Source: an uncultured Bacteroidota bacterium | GTDB taxonomy: Bacteria; Bacteroidota; Bacteroidia; Bacteroidales; WCHB1-69 | DNA: 64,000 nucleotides | Direction of reading: 5' to 3' | Assembly: GCA_902796805.1 (NCBI GenBank) | Contig: CADBQG010000003.1 | Location: 1-64,000 of the forward strand | Shown: positions 15,395-23,351 of the stretch, one piece after another | Position numbering within the stretch: the stretch's first letter is position 1 | Layout: every line of letters begins with the position of its first letter | Program-made: the position numbers and the translations under genes | Notes under the pieces: generated by a model | What the model saw: the letters and a program-made list of their open reading frames with translations, nothing else | What the model was told of the DNA's origin: nothing | Database searches by the model: none

Positions 15395-16642
15395 ATGAAA
15401 AGAATCAAATTTGCTTTACCGGTAATCGCAATCTCGTTCTTACTGATTACACAACTGCAGGCCCAGTCGAGGAAGGGCATGACCTATTTAGGCCAGGATC
15501 TCAATGCGATAACAACGGCGGTGCCGTTCGTAACCATAGCGCCCGACTCACGTGCCGGCGCGATGGGCGACATAGGGTGCGCCACGTCGGCTGACGGCAA
15601 TTCCCAGAGTTACAACCCTGCCAAGTACGTCTTCAACGACAACAGATTCGGGTTCAGTGTTTCCTACAGCCCTTGGATCAAGCACTTGGTTAACGACATA
15701 AACCTTGCATACCTCACGGGTTATTGGAAAATATCAGACAACGACGCCATAGCTGCGTCGCTCCGCTATTTTTCATTGGGAAACATAGACTTTATGGACG
15801 AGGGCGGTGCTTTCATCAGCAGCCAGAACCCCAACGAGTTCGCCATTGACTTCACATACGCGCGCAAGCTCATCGACCAGTTGTCTTTGGCGATAACGCC
15901 GCGCTTCATCTATTCGAACCTCACCGCCGGTCAGTATGTTGGCAGCCAGGAGACAAGACCCGGACTTGCGGGCGCCGCCGACATATCGCTGTTTTACGAG
16001 CAGGACTTCCATGTGAGGGCGTTCAACAACAGCACGCTGCGCGCCGGTCTGGCAATCTCGAACATAGGCAACAAGATGTCCTACTCGTCGGGAACGCTGC
16101 GCCGCGACTTCCTTCCCACCAACCTGAAGCTCGGCATCGGCTATGAGATGGACTTCGACGGTTACAACAAACTCGCCATAAACGGAGAGATAAACAAGTT
16201 GCTGGTGCCCACACCGCCGCGCTACCTTTGGGACTCGGTGAACAACATGCCGGCGTACAATGAAGCAGGCGACCCCATAATAGAATACGGCATGAACCCC
16301 GACGTTTCAGTTCCGGTGGGCATGATACAGTCGTTCTACGACGCTCCGGGCGGTTTCCGTGAAGAGATGCGCGAAATCATCTGGGCCTTGGGCGCGGAGT
16401 ACAGCTACCGCGACCTTTTCTTCGTGCGCCTCGGATACTTCCACGAGAGCCAGTACAAGGGCAACCGCCAGTTCATATCTGTTGGTGCAGGTATAAAATA
16501 CACGGTGTTTGGCATCGACGTGTCGTATCTTATTGCCACAAAACAACAGCACCCGCTTGCCAACACACTGCGTTTCACACTGAACCTCGATTTTGTCTCA
16601 ACAAACAAAAATGAGATAAAGCAGCAGGGAAGATTCAGGTAG
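15395..16642 (+). CDS. porV: Type IX secretion system outer membrane protein PorV
   Basis: PorV is the outer-membrane barrel that collects cargo from the SprA translocon and carries it to PorU. The 415-residue protein has a signal peptide (about 1-23, ending LQAQ). The conserved N-terminal pattern ITTAVPFVTIAPDSRAGAMG is at about 39-58, followed by ADGNSQSYNPAKY. The C-terminus ends in a barrel strand region (LRFTLNLDFV) and a short polar tail. Lying directly after porU is a common arrangement. ispF begins one base after its stop. Confidence 0.93.
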   Translation: MKRIKFALPVIAISFLLITQLQAQSRKGMTYLGQDLNAITTAVPFVTIAPDSRAGAMGDIGCATSADGNSQSYNPAKYVFNDNRFGFSVSYSPWIKHLVNDINLAYLTGYWKISDNDAIAASLRYFSLGNIDFMDEGGAFISSQNPNEFAIDFTYARKLIDQLSLAITPRFIYSNLTAGQYVGSQETRPGLAGAADISLFYEQDFHVRAFNNSTLRAGLAISNIGNKMSYSSGTLRRDFLPTNLKLGIGYEMDFDGYNKLAINGEINKLLVPTPPRYLWDSVNNMPAYNEAGDPIIEYGMNPDVSVPVGMIQSFYDAPGGFREEMREIIWALGAEYSYRDLFFVRLGYFHESQYKGNRQFISVGAGIKYTVFGIDVSYLIATKQQHPLANTLRFTLNLDFVSTNKNEIKQQGRFR

Positions 16643-16643
16643 T

Positions 16644-17123
16644 ATGACTGATTTCCGTGTAGGTTTCGGTTACGACTCACACAGGTTTGTCCCCGGTCGC
16701 CAGTTAGTGGTCGGGGGCGTTGTTGTTCCATATCATCTCGGACTTAAGGCTCATTCCGACGGCGACGTGCTGCTGCATGCGGTCTGCGACTCGTTGCTCG
16801 GGGCAGCGGGGTTGAAGGACATCGGCACGTGCTTCCCCGACACTGACGAGAGATGGAAGGACGCCGACAGCGCGGCTCTTCTCGCAGATATCGTGTCAGA
16901 CGTTGAGAAAGAAGGCTGGAAAGTCAACAACCTCGACTGTACACTTGTCCTGGAGGAGCCAAAGATAAAACCCTACGTGGACCCGATAGCAGGAAGGCTT
17001 TCCGAGTTGCTTAACATAGGGCGGGAGAGGATTTCCGTGAAGGCCAAGACCAACGAGAAGATGGGGTTTACAGGGAGTGGCGAAGGCGTGGCCGCTTTTT
17101 GCGTTGTAACAATTGTGAAGTGA
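16644..17123 (+). CDS. ispF: 2-C-methyl-D-erythritol 2,4-cyclodiphosphate synthase
   Basis: IspF makes the cyclic diphosphate intermediate of the MEP isoprenoid pathway in the cytoplasm. The 159-residue length is normal. The metal-binding GYDSHRF motif (Asp and His near residues 10-12) is present, as is LGLKAHSDGDVLLHAVCDSL (about 33-52). The C-terminal family motif KTNEKMGFTGSGEGVAAF follows. It starts one base after porV and is probably co-transcribed. The product feeds UppS, encoded 0.9 kb downstream. Confidence 0.95.
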   Translation: MTDFRVGFGYDSHRFVPGRQLVVGGVVVPYHLGLKAHSDGDVLLHAVCDSLLGAAGLKDIGTCFPDTDERWKDADSAALLADIVSDVEKEGWKVNNLDCTLVLEEPKIKPYVDPIAGRLSELLNIGRERISVKAKTNEKMGFTGSGEGVAAFCVVTIVK

Positions 17124-17150
17124 TTTTTGTGTATTCTTGCATGAATTTTG

Positions 17151-17158
17151 TATCTTTG
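17151..17158 (+). promoter_or_regulatory. Promoter (TATCTTTG -7 box, TTTG -33) for DUF6089-uppS
   Basis: TATCTTTG is exact, and TTTG at 17126-17129 lies 21 bases upstream, so both Bacteroidota promoter elements are present. It ends 18 bases before the ATG at 17177, ruling out the longer reading frame that begins at 17099 inside ispF. Confidence 0.7.
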
Positions 17159-17176
17159 CAGTTTGATAAAGACAAA

Positions 17177-18040
17177 ATGATGAAACACAAGAGATTTTTC
17201 ATAGCCGCGGTGTTGTCCGCTTTCGTTATTCTGCCCGGACTGGGCCTCGCCCAGAATTCCGAGGTTGGTGCGTGCGTGGGGACGACCTTTTACATCGGCG
17301 ACCTTAACCCGTCCAAGCTGTTCGCGCAGTCGAAGCTCGCTGGAGGGATTGTGTACCGCTACAACATCTCCCCGCGATGGGCCGTCAAGGCCGACTTCCT
17401 CTTCGGAAAAGTAGCCGGCAGCGACAAACTGACAAACAACGGGTATGAGAGAAACCTCAGTTTCTGGTCGCCGCTGACGGAGTTCTCGGTTACAGGCGAG
17501 CTTAACTTCCTGAGACTGTACAATACAACGGGACAGAACCATTTCACGCCATACATTTTTGCCGGCATAACTCTGTTCTCGTTCAACCCCAAGGCTGAAT
17601 ACGACGGCGTTGAATACAACCTGCAGACTTTCGGCACCGAGGGACAGGGACTGGAAGGAATGCCGAAGAAATACTCCCTTACAACCATGGCGCTGCCGTT
17701 CGGCATAGGCCTGCGCGTGAACATAGGCCGTTATGTCTGCCTCGGGGCGGAATGGGGCTTCAGGTACACGTTCACCGACTATCTTGACGACGTAGGCAAG
17801 CGATACTACGACAACGACAAGCTGCGGGAAATCCGCGGCGACTTGGTCGCTAACCTCGCCGACAGGTCGCCTGAACTCACCGGGAAGGACGGAAGCCCGC
17901 TCCCGCTGCACCAGGAAGGTGAGCAGCGCGGCAATTTCACCACCCACGACCTATATTCGTTTGCCGGACTTTTCCTGACTGTGAAATTCGGCAATGTAAG
18001 CACAACCTGCGACCTTAAAAAGCCCCGTAAAAGAAGATAG
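17177..18040 (+). CDS. DUF6089 family outer membrane beta-barrel protein
   Basis: A 287-residue protein with a signal peptide (about 1-26, ending GLAQN). The next segment, EVGACVGTTFYIGDLNP, marks the DUF6089 family regularly found upstream of uppS-bamA in Bacteroidota. Alternating beta-strand pattern and aromatic girdle residues suggest a barrel. The terminal portion (KFGNVSTTCDLKKPRKRR) is basic. Function is unknown; the conserved position beside bamA suggests a role in envelope assembly. The start at 17177 (or 17180, the second Met) is favoured because the promoter lies in the upstream extension. uppS follows after 3 bases. Confidence 0.75.
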   Translation: MMKHKRFFIAAVLSAFVILPGLGLAQNSEVGACVGTTFYIGDLNPSKLFAQSKLAGGIVYRYNISPRWAVKADFLFGKVAGSDKLTNNGYERNLSFWSPLTEFSVTGELNFLRLYNTTGQNHFTPYIFAGITLFSFNPKAEYDGVEYNLQTFGTEGQGLEGMPKKYSLTTMALPFGIGLRVNIGRYVCLGAEWGFRYTFTDYLDDVGKRYYDNDKLREIRGDLVANLADRSPELTGKDGSPLPLHQEGEQRGNFTTHDLYSFAGLFLTVKFGNVSTTCDLKKPRKRR

Positions 18041-18043
18041 CAG

Positions 18044-18766
18044 ATGGAGAAGACTTTGAAGCATATAGCGATAATAATGGATGGCAACGGGAGATGGGCG
18101 CAGCAGCTGGGCAAGGAGCGCTCATTCGGTCACAGGCAAGGCGTCGAGTCGGTGCGAAGCGTTGTGGAAGGGGCGTCGGAGGCCGGCGTGCCGTACCTCA
18201 CACTGTATGCTTTCTCAACAGAGAACTGGAACCGTCCCAAACAGGAAATAGAACTCCTCATGCAACTTCTCGCCTCCGCCATTGAAAACGAAGTTCCATC
18301 CCTGAAGAAAAACAATGTACGCCTCAAGACAACCGGTCGCATGGACACGCTTCCCGAGGTGTGCAGACAGTCGCTCATGAAAGCAGTGGAAGACACTGCC
18401 GGGAACACCGGACTCACACTTGTGCTTGCGCTCAGCTATAGCGGAAGGGCCGAATTGGTTGACGCGGCGAAGAACATTTCACGGAAAGTGGCTGAGGGCA
18501 CCCTGTCTGCGGAAGAGATAACAGAAGAGACTCTCTCGAAAAACCTTTACAATCCTGACATTCCCGATGTAGACCTTATGATAAGGACAGGCGGCGACAC
18601 GCGCATAAGCAATTTCCTGCTTTGGCAGTTGGCATATTCTGAACTCTATTTCACGCCCTTGATGTGGCCCGATTTCAGGAAGGAGAACTTGTTCGAAATC
18701 ATCGAATCTTTCAACAAGCGTGAGAGAAGATTCGGAAAAACCGGCGAGCAGGTCAGGACACAATGA
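18044..18766 (+). CDS. uppS: Isoprenyl transferase (undecaprenyl diphosphate synthase)
   Basis: UppS condenses farnesyl diphosphate with isopentenyl diphosphates to build the C55 carrier used for peptidoglycan and surface glycans. The 240 residues show the N-terminal HIAIIMDGNGRWA motif with catalytic Asp13, the LTLYAFSTENWNRP segment (about 55-68) and the C-terminal DLMIRTGGDTRISNFLLWQ (about 182-200). The bamA promoter box starts 11 bases after its stop. Confidence 0.95.
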   Translation: MEKTLKHIAIIMDGNGRWAQQLGKERSFGHRQGVESVRSVVEGASEAGVPYLTLYAFSTENWNRPKQEIELLMQLLASAIENEVPSLKKNNVRLKTTGRMDTLPEVCRQSLMKAVEDTAGNTGLTLVLALSYSGRAELVDAAKNISRKVAEGTLSAEEITEETLSKNLYNPDIPDVDLMIRTGGDTRISNFLLWQLAYSELYFTPLMWPDFRKENLFEIIESFNKRERRFGKTGEQVRTQ

Positions 18767-18776
18767 AAAAAAACAC

Positions 18777-18784
18777 TATCTTTG
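18777..18784 (+). promoter_or_regulatory. Promoter -7 box (TATCTTTG) for bamA
   Basis: Exact TATCTTTG between the uppS stop and the bamA ATG at 18801, leaving a leader of roughly 10-12 nt. It excludes the longer frame starting inside uppS at 18720. Confidence 0.6.
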
Positions 18785-18800
18785 CCGACTTTTTCATAGA

Positions 18801-21419
18801 ATGCGAATAGTCCAACAAATAGCGGTATTGACATTGTTTTGCCTCGCCTTTTTTGCGGGGCGGTCGCAGGTTATTGTCGGCGGTTCCTCCGACACTGTCG
18901 TGAAGATCGACTATTCGTCGCCCAGGACATACGAGGTCGGCGGCATAACATCCACGGGTACCGCGCCTTTGGAGACACGACTGCTTTCGTTCCAAGTGGG
19001 CGAAACGATAGAAGTTCCCGGCGAAGCCATATCAAAGTCCATCAAGAATCTCTGGAACACAGGTCTTTACGAGGATGTTGAAATCTCCGCAACCCGTGTC
19101 CAGGGCAACCTCATATTCTTGAACGTGCATCTCGAAGACCGTGCCAGGCTGAGCGCCTTCGGCTTCAAGGGCACAACCAAGACTGAAGAGAACGAATTAC
19201 GGGAGAAGCTCAACATATCGCAGGGCAACATCGTAAACGACAACATGAAGATCACCTGCCGCAACATAATCCGCAAATATTACATCGACAAGGGCTTCTT
19301 CAGCTGCGACATCGACATAAAGGAGATGCCCGACGAGAAGATAAAGAACGCGGTTACGCTCCTGTTTGACATCAAGAAGTCGAAGAAGGTGAAGATCGAC
19401 AGGATAAACATCAACGGCAATAAGGAGGTTGCAGACGCGGTGCTGCTCCGCTCAATGAAGGAGACCAAGGAGAAGTTCCGCTTCATGCCGCTCTACAAGG
19501 CCGACACCGCCATCAAATACATGCTCACCCACAAGGGCTATTACCAGTCGAAGGACATAAGGGAGCATTTGGACGAATATTTCGCCGACCGTGTGAAACT
19601 CAGGATATTCAAGCCTTCAAAATTCATAAAGGAGAGCTACGACAAGGACAAAGCCAACCTCATCAGCAAGTACAACGAGCTCGGCTTCCGCGACGCCGTG
19701 ATTGTAAGGGACACTTACTATCTGAAGAAAAACAACATGTACATCGACATTGATGTAAACGAAGGTCCGAGGTACTATTTCAGGAACATCTCTTTCGTCG
19801 GCAACACGATATACCCCACCTCGCTGCTCCAGCAGCTCCTCGGGATAAGCAAGGGCGATGTCTACAACCAGACACTTCTGACCAAGAACCTCACCATGAA
19901 GGAGGACGGAGAAGACATAGCGTCGCTCTACATGAACAACGGCTACCTCTTCTTCAGTGCCAACCCTGTGGAGGTTAGTATTGACAACGACTCCATAGAC
20001 ATAGAGATCAGGATAAGGGAGGGCAAGCAGGCGAGGTACAACAAGATAAGGGTCATGGGCAACACCAAGACCAACGACAACGTCATACTTCGCGAGCTGA
20101 CGACCATTCCGGGTCAGTTGTTCAACAGGGCAGACATAATACGCTCGCAGCAGGTTCTCATGTCGATGGGTTATTTCAACCAGGAGAAGATGGACGTACA
20201 GCCGCGCCCCAACGAGACTGACGGCACGGTTGACATCAACTACGTGGTGGAGGAGACTACGTCTGACCAGTTGTCGTTGTCGGCGGGCTACGGCGCCACG
20301 GGTTTTGTAATCACCGCCGGTGTAACATTCAACAACTTCTCCACCAAGAAGCTCTTCAAGAAAGACGCATGGACACCAATACCGGGCGGCGACGGGCAGA
20401 AGATTTCGCTCAACGTGTCGGTAAGTTCCAAGTGGTACCAGTACTACAACTTCTCGTTCACTGAGCCTTGGTTAGGAGGAAAGAAGCCCAATGCCCTCAC
20501 CTTCGGCCTCTATTACCAGAAACAGACGAACGGAAGGTTGAAGAAGGACGGCGATGCATACCAGGCCAGCCGCATAGCCGGAGCGTCGCTCTCACTCGCA
20601 AGCAAGCTCAAATGGCCTGACGACTATTTCCAGATGTCGCACACGCTCTCATACGAATATTATAATGTAAAGAACTGGGGTTCGTACTTCATATTCCCGA
20701 CAGGCTACGCGCACAGTGTCAGCTACATCTTCACCATAGCGAGGAACTCCGTCAACGCGCCCATCTATCCGCGCGAGGGCTCTGAAATCTCGTTCACAAT
20801 GCAGCTCACGCCGCCTTATTCCCTCTTCACGCGCAAGGACTATTCAAAAGTCTCGGCGCAGGAGAAATATAAGCTGCTTGAATTCCACAAGTGGAAGTTC
20901 AATGTGTCGTGGTTCACGAGGATTTACGACAATTTGGTGCTGAACGTGAGATTGAAGTCCGGGTTCATGGGGGCTTACAACAAGGATGTGGGCATCTCCC
21001 CGTTCGGCAGGTTCTACCTTGGCGGCGACGGCATGTCGACGTTCACCTACGACGGGCGCGAGATTATAGGCATGAGGGGCTACGACGACGGCATCCTATC
21101 GCCGAATGTGAACGGAAGCAGTGTGGGTGCGGCGTTCTTCCACAAGTTCACCGCCGAGCTCCGCTACCCGATAACGCTTAACCCGTCGGCCACGGTCTAC
21201 CTCCTCGCATTCGCGGAGGCAGGCAAGGGCTGGCTCGATGTGCGCGAGTACAACCCGTTCAACATGTACAAGTCGGCAGGTCTTGGTGTAAGAGTTTACC
21301 TCCCGATGTTCGGCTTGCTCGGATTCGACTGGGGCTACGGTTTCGATCCTGTGCCAGGACTTTCGTCGAAGAGCTGGGGAAGCCACTTCCATATATCAAT
21401 CAACCAGTCTATAGATTAA
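18801..21419 (+). CDS. bamA: Outer membrane protein assembly factor BamA
   Basis: BamA inserts beta-barrel proteins into the outer membrane. The 872-residue protein has a signal peptide (about 1-23, ending GRSQ). A run of five POTRA-like beta-alpha-alpha-beta-beta repeats covers about residues 50-470, with repeat signatures such as INGNKEV, FVGNTIY and VMGNTKT. The 16-strand barrel occupies about 490-872. The barrel lid motif appears as RGYDDGI near residue 762, equivalent to the conserved VRGF. A start at 18801 gives the signal peptide. Three OmpH/Skp genes follow, so the insertase and its periplasmic chaperones are co-located. Confidence 0.95.
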   Translation: MRIVQQIAVLTLFCLAFFAGRSQVIVGGSSDTVVKIDYSSPRTYEVGGITSTGTAPLETRLLSFQVGETIEVPGEAISKSIKNLWNTGLYEDVEISATRVQGNLIFLNVHLEDRARLSAFGFKGTTKTEENELREKLNISQGNIVNDNMKITCRNIIRKYYIDKGFFSCDIDIKEMPDEKIKNAVTLLFDIKKSKKVKIDRININGNKEVADAVLLRSMKETKEKFRFMPLYKADTAIKYMLTHKGYYQSKDIREHLDEYFADRVKLRIFKPSKFIKESYDKDKANLISKYNELGFRDAVIVRDTYYLKKNNMYIDIDVNEGPRYYFRNISFVGNTIYPTSLLQQLLGISKGDVYNQTLLTKNLTMKEDGEDIASLYMNNGYLFFSANPVEVSIDNDSIDIEIRIREGKQARYNKIRVMGNTKTNDNVILRELTTIPGQLFNRADIIRSQQVLMSMGYFNQEKMDVQPRPNETDGTVDINYVVEETTSDQLSLSAGYGATGFVITAGVTFNNFSTKKLFKKDAWTPIPGGDGQKISLNVSVSSKWYQYYNFSFTEPWLGGKKPNALTFGLYYQKQTNGRLKKDGDAYQASRIAGASLSLASKLKWPDDYFQMSHTLSYEYYNVKNWGSYFIFPTGYAHSVSYIFTIARNSVNAPIYPREGSEISFTMQLTPPYSLFTRKDYSKVSAQEKYKLLEFHKWKFNVSWFTRIYDNLVLNVRLKSGFMGAYNKDVGISPFGRFYLGGDGMSTFTYDGREIIGMRGYDDGILSPNVNGSSVGAAFFHKFTAELRYPITLNPSATVYLLAFAEAGKGWLDVREYNPFNMYKSAGLGVRVYLPMFGLLGFDWGYGFDPVPGLSSKSWGSHFHISINQSID

Positions 21420-21470
21420 ACCTGAAGCCATGGACTGTTGTCTTACAAAACGCAATAAAAACAAAAAGAG

Positions 21471-22004
21471 ATGAAAAAACAACTTCTTTTAACAGCATTA
21501 TTTACAATGGCGATGTTATTCGGCTTCGCGCAGAAATACGCGTACATCAACTCCGAGTACATACTTTCGCAGATACCGGAATATAAGGAGGCGCAGGCCG
21601 AGTTGGATCGCGTGGCGGTGCAGTGGCAGAGGGAGATTGAGTCGAAGTTCGCCACCATCGACTCGATGTACAAGCGCTACCAGGTAGAGTCCATAACGCT
21701 GCCCGAGCAGATCAAGAGAAGCCGCGAGGAGGCCATCATAGCACAGGAGAAGGCTGCAAAAGACCTGCAGAAGAAGCGTTTCGGACAGGACGGCGACCTC
21801 TTCAAAAAGCGCGAGGAGCTTGTAAAGCCTATCCAAGACCGTGTAATCAACGCGGTTAACGACTACGCAAAGGAAAGGGGCTATGCCTTCGTGTTCGACA
21901 CGGCCGGGGACCTCACAATAATATATGCCGACCAGAAGTGGGACATAAACGATGCCGTCTTGCAGAAGATGGGCATATCATCGAACAAGAACTTAGACGA
22001 TTAA
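21471..22004 (+). CDS. OmpH/Skp family periplasmic chaperone, copy 1
   Basis: A 177-residue protein with a signal peptide (about 1-21, ending FGFAQ). The conserved KYAYINSEYILSQIPEYKEA start (about 22-41) is followed by a long charged helical hairpin, then a terminal domain with GYAFVFDTAGDLTIIYAD. Skp/OmpH trimers hold unfolded outer-membrane proteins on their way to BamA. It is the first of three tandem paralogues and has a slightly longer C-terminal tail than the others. Confidence 0.9.
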   Translation: MKKQLLLTALFTMAMLFGFAQKYAYINSEYILSQIPEYKEAQAELDRVAVQWQREIESKFATIDSMYKRYQVESITLPEQIKRSREEAIIAQEKAAKDLQKKRFGQDGDLFKKREELVKPIQDRVINAVNDYAKERGYAFVFDTAGDLTIIYADQKWDINDAVLQKMGISSNKNLDD

Positions 22005-22026
22005 CAACAAAACTGAAGATAGAGAC

Positions 22027-22524
22027 ATGAAAAAATCATTGATTATCCTGGCGGTACTGGCGCTTTTCTCTTCCCAGGCCGCCAACGCCCAGAAGTACGG
22101 ACATGTGAACTCCGGAGAGATTCTCGAGGTCATGCCCGGCATCGACTCCTTGCAGACAAAGCTCCAGAGTTTTCAGCAGGAACTTCAGGGAATGTACGAG
22201 AACATGGTTACCGAATTCCAGGCAAAGAAAGACAAGTTCGACCGAGAGGTGGGCACCATGTCGCCGGCGGTGCGCCAGGTGCGCGAAAAGGAATTGCAGG
22301 ACCTCGGCACACGCATACAGGAATTCCAGGCCAATGTGCCAGAAGATTTAGAAAACAAGCAGTTTGAGCTTGCAAAGCCGTTCCAGGACAAAATCCAGAA
22401 CGCAATCAACAAGGTTGCAAAAAGCAACGGCTATTCTTACGTCTTCGACACAAAGACACTTCTGTATTATGCCGACAGCGACGACATCACCCCGCTTGTG
22501 AAAAAAGAGTTAGGCATCAAATAA
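22027..22524 (+). CDS. OmpH/Skp family periplasmic chaperone, copy 2
   Basis: A 165-residue paralogue with a signal peptide ending AANAQ. It has KYGHVNSGEILEVMPGIDSL at the start of the mature protein, coiled helices, and a terminal SNGYSYVFDTKTLLYYADSD. It ends LVKKELGIK, nearly the same as copy 3. It lies 22 bases after copy 1. Confidence 0.9.
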   Translation: MKKSLIILAVLALFSSQAANAQKYGHVNSGEILEVMPGIDSLQTKLQSFQQELQGMYENMVTEFQAKKDKFDREVGTMSPAVRQVREKELQDLGTRIQEFQANVPEDLENKQFELAKPFQDKIQNAINKVAKSNGYSYVFDTKTLLYYADSDDITPLVKKELGIK

Positions 22525-22535
22525 TATACGCAAAG

Positions 22536-23039
22536 ATGAAGAAAGTCGCTTTAACCTGCCTACTTGTGGCGGCCTTCGCAGTGTCGGGTTTTTCGCAGAA
22601 AGCCAAGTTCGCCCATGTTGACTATGGAACCATAATGAAGGAGATGCCTGGCATCGACTCTATCCAGAAAGTTCTTCTCGACTACCAGCAGGAACTCGAG
22701 GCGGTGGGACAGCAGATGGCCGAGGAGTTCAAGACCAAGCAGGAGGAGTACTCCAAGCTCGCCACCACATCCACATCGCAGGCCATCCTGAAGGTGAGGG
22801 AGGATGAGATAAGGAAGCTGTACCAGCGTTTGCAGGACTTTGTCTCCACAAGTGAGATGGACATCCAGAGGAAGCAATTGGAGCTTATCCGCCCCTTCCA
22901 GGACAAGATCAAGGACGCCATTAAAACCGTTGCCGAGAACGGGAAATACGCATACGTGTTCGACATATCGATGTGCTCGTACCACGGCGACAACGACGAC
23001 CTCACCGCTGCGGTGAAGAAGGAGTTGGGCATCAATTAG
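22536..23039 (+). CDS. OmpH/Skp family periplasmic chaperone, copy 3
   Basis: A 167-residue paralogue with a signal peptide ending SGFSQ. The mature start is KFAHVDYGTIMKEMPGIDSI and the C-terminus AVKKELGIN is close to copy 2. Copies 2 and 3 share the PGIDS motif that copy 1 lacks, so they look like the more recent duplication. It is 11 bases after copy 2. Confidence 0.9.
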   Translation: MKKVALTCLLVAAFAVSGFSQKAKFAHVDYGTIMKEMPGIDSIQKVLLDYQQELEAVGQQMAEEFKTKQEEYSKLATTSTSQAILKVREDEIRKLYQRLQDFVSTSEMDIQRKQLELIRPFQDKIKDAIKTVAENGKYAYVFDISMCSYHGDNDDLTAAVKKELGIN

Positions 23040-23059
23040 TGCCGTCTCGCCTTAACGGG

Positions 23060-23105
23060 ACTTCCCTGCTGTGAATGAAGTTGTGATAAACAATGAAAGG
23101 GAAGT
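23060..23105. repeat. Inverted repeat between ompH copy 3 and tRNA-Arg
   Basis: ACTTCCCT at 23060-23067 is repeated inverted as AGGGAAGT at 23098-23105, with a 30-base loop. There is no T run, so it is not a convincing terminator. It sits just before the tRNA promoter box. Confidence 0.4.
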
Positions 23106-23127
23106 GCCTGTGGTTCGGAAAAAAGTG

Positions 23128-23135
23128 TATCTTTG
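23128..23135 (+). promoter_or_regulatory. Promoter -7 box (TATCTTTG) for tRNA-Arg
   Basis: Exact TATCTTTG ending 10 bases before the first base of the tRNA, a typical spacing for a directly transcribed tRNA. Confidence 0.65.
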
Positions 23136-23145
23136 CAGCCGCGTT

Positions 23146-23217
23146 GGCCTTGTAGTTCAATGGATAGAACGGAAGTTTCCTAAACTTTAAATTCGGGTTC
23201 GATTCCCGGCGAGGCTA
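23146..23217 (+). tRNA. tRNA-Arg (anticodon CCU)
   Basis: The 72-base sequence folds as a cloverleaf. The acceptor stem pairs GGCCTTG with CGAGGCT (two G-T wobbles), followed by discriminator A. The D arm is GTTC/GAAC and the anticodon arm GAAGT/ACTTT, with loop TTCCTAA giving anticodon CCT, which reads AGG. The T arm is TCGGG/CCCGG with loop TTCGATT. CCA is not encoded. Confidence 0.93.
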
Positions 23218-23296
23218 CTTTCCGCTGCAATTCTTTCAACAGTTGTGTTTTAACAAATTTTATGTTTTTTTTTCGCCGAGTTATCAAAAAAAAAGT

Positions 23297-23304
23297 TATC
23301 TTTG
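23297..23304 (+). promoter_or_regulatory. Promoter -7 box (TATCTTTG) for the T9SS cargo gene
   Basis: Exact TATCTTTG, 47 bases before the chosen ATG at 23352, in an AT-rich stretch after the tRNA. Confidence 0.6.
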
Positions 23305-23351
23305 CGAACTTGAAATAAATGTATTTTTTTAATAACTTAAAACAAAGCAAG

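Noticed and set aside
16973-17947. 324-codon open frame on the minus strand opposite the DUF6089 gene
   Set aside because: It is a shadow of a gene supported by signal peptide, promoter and conserved neighbours.
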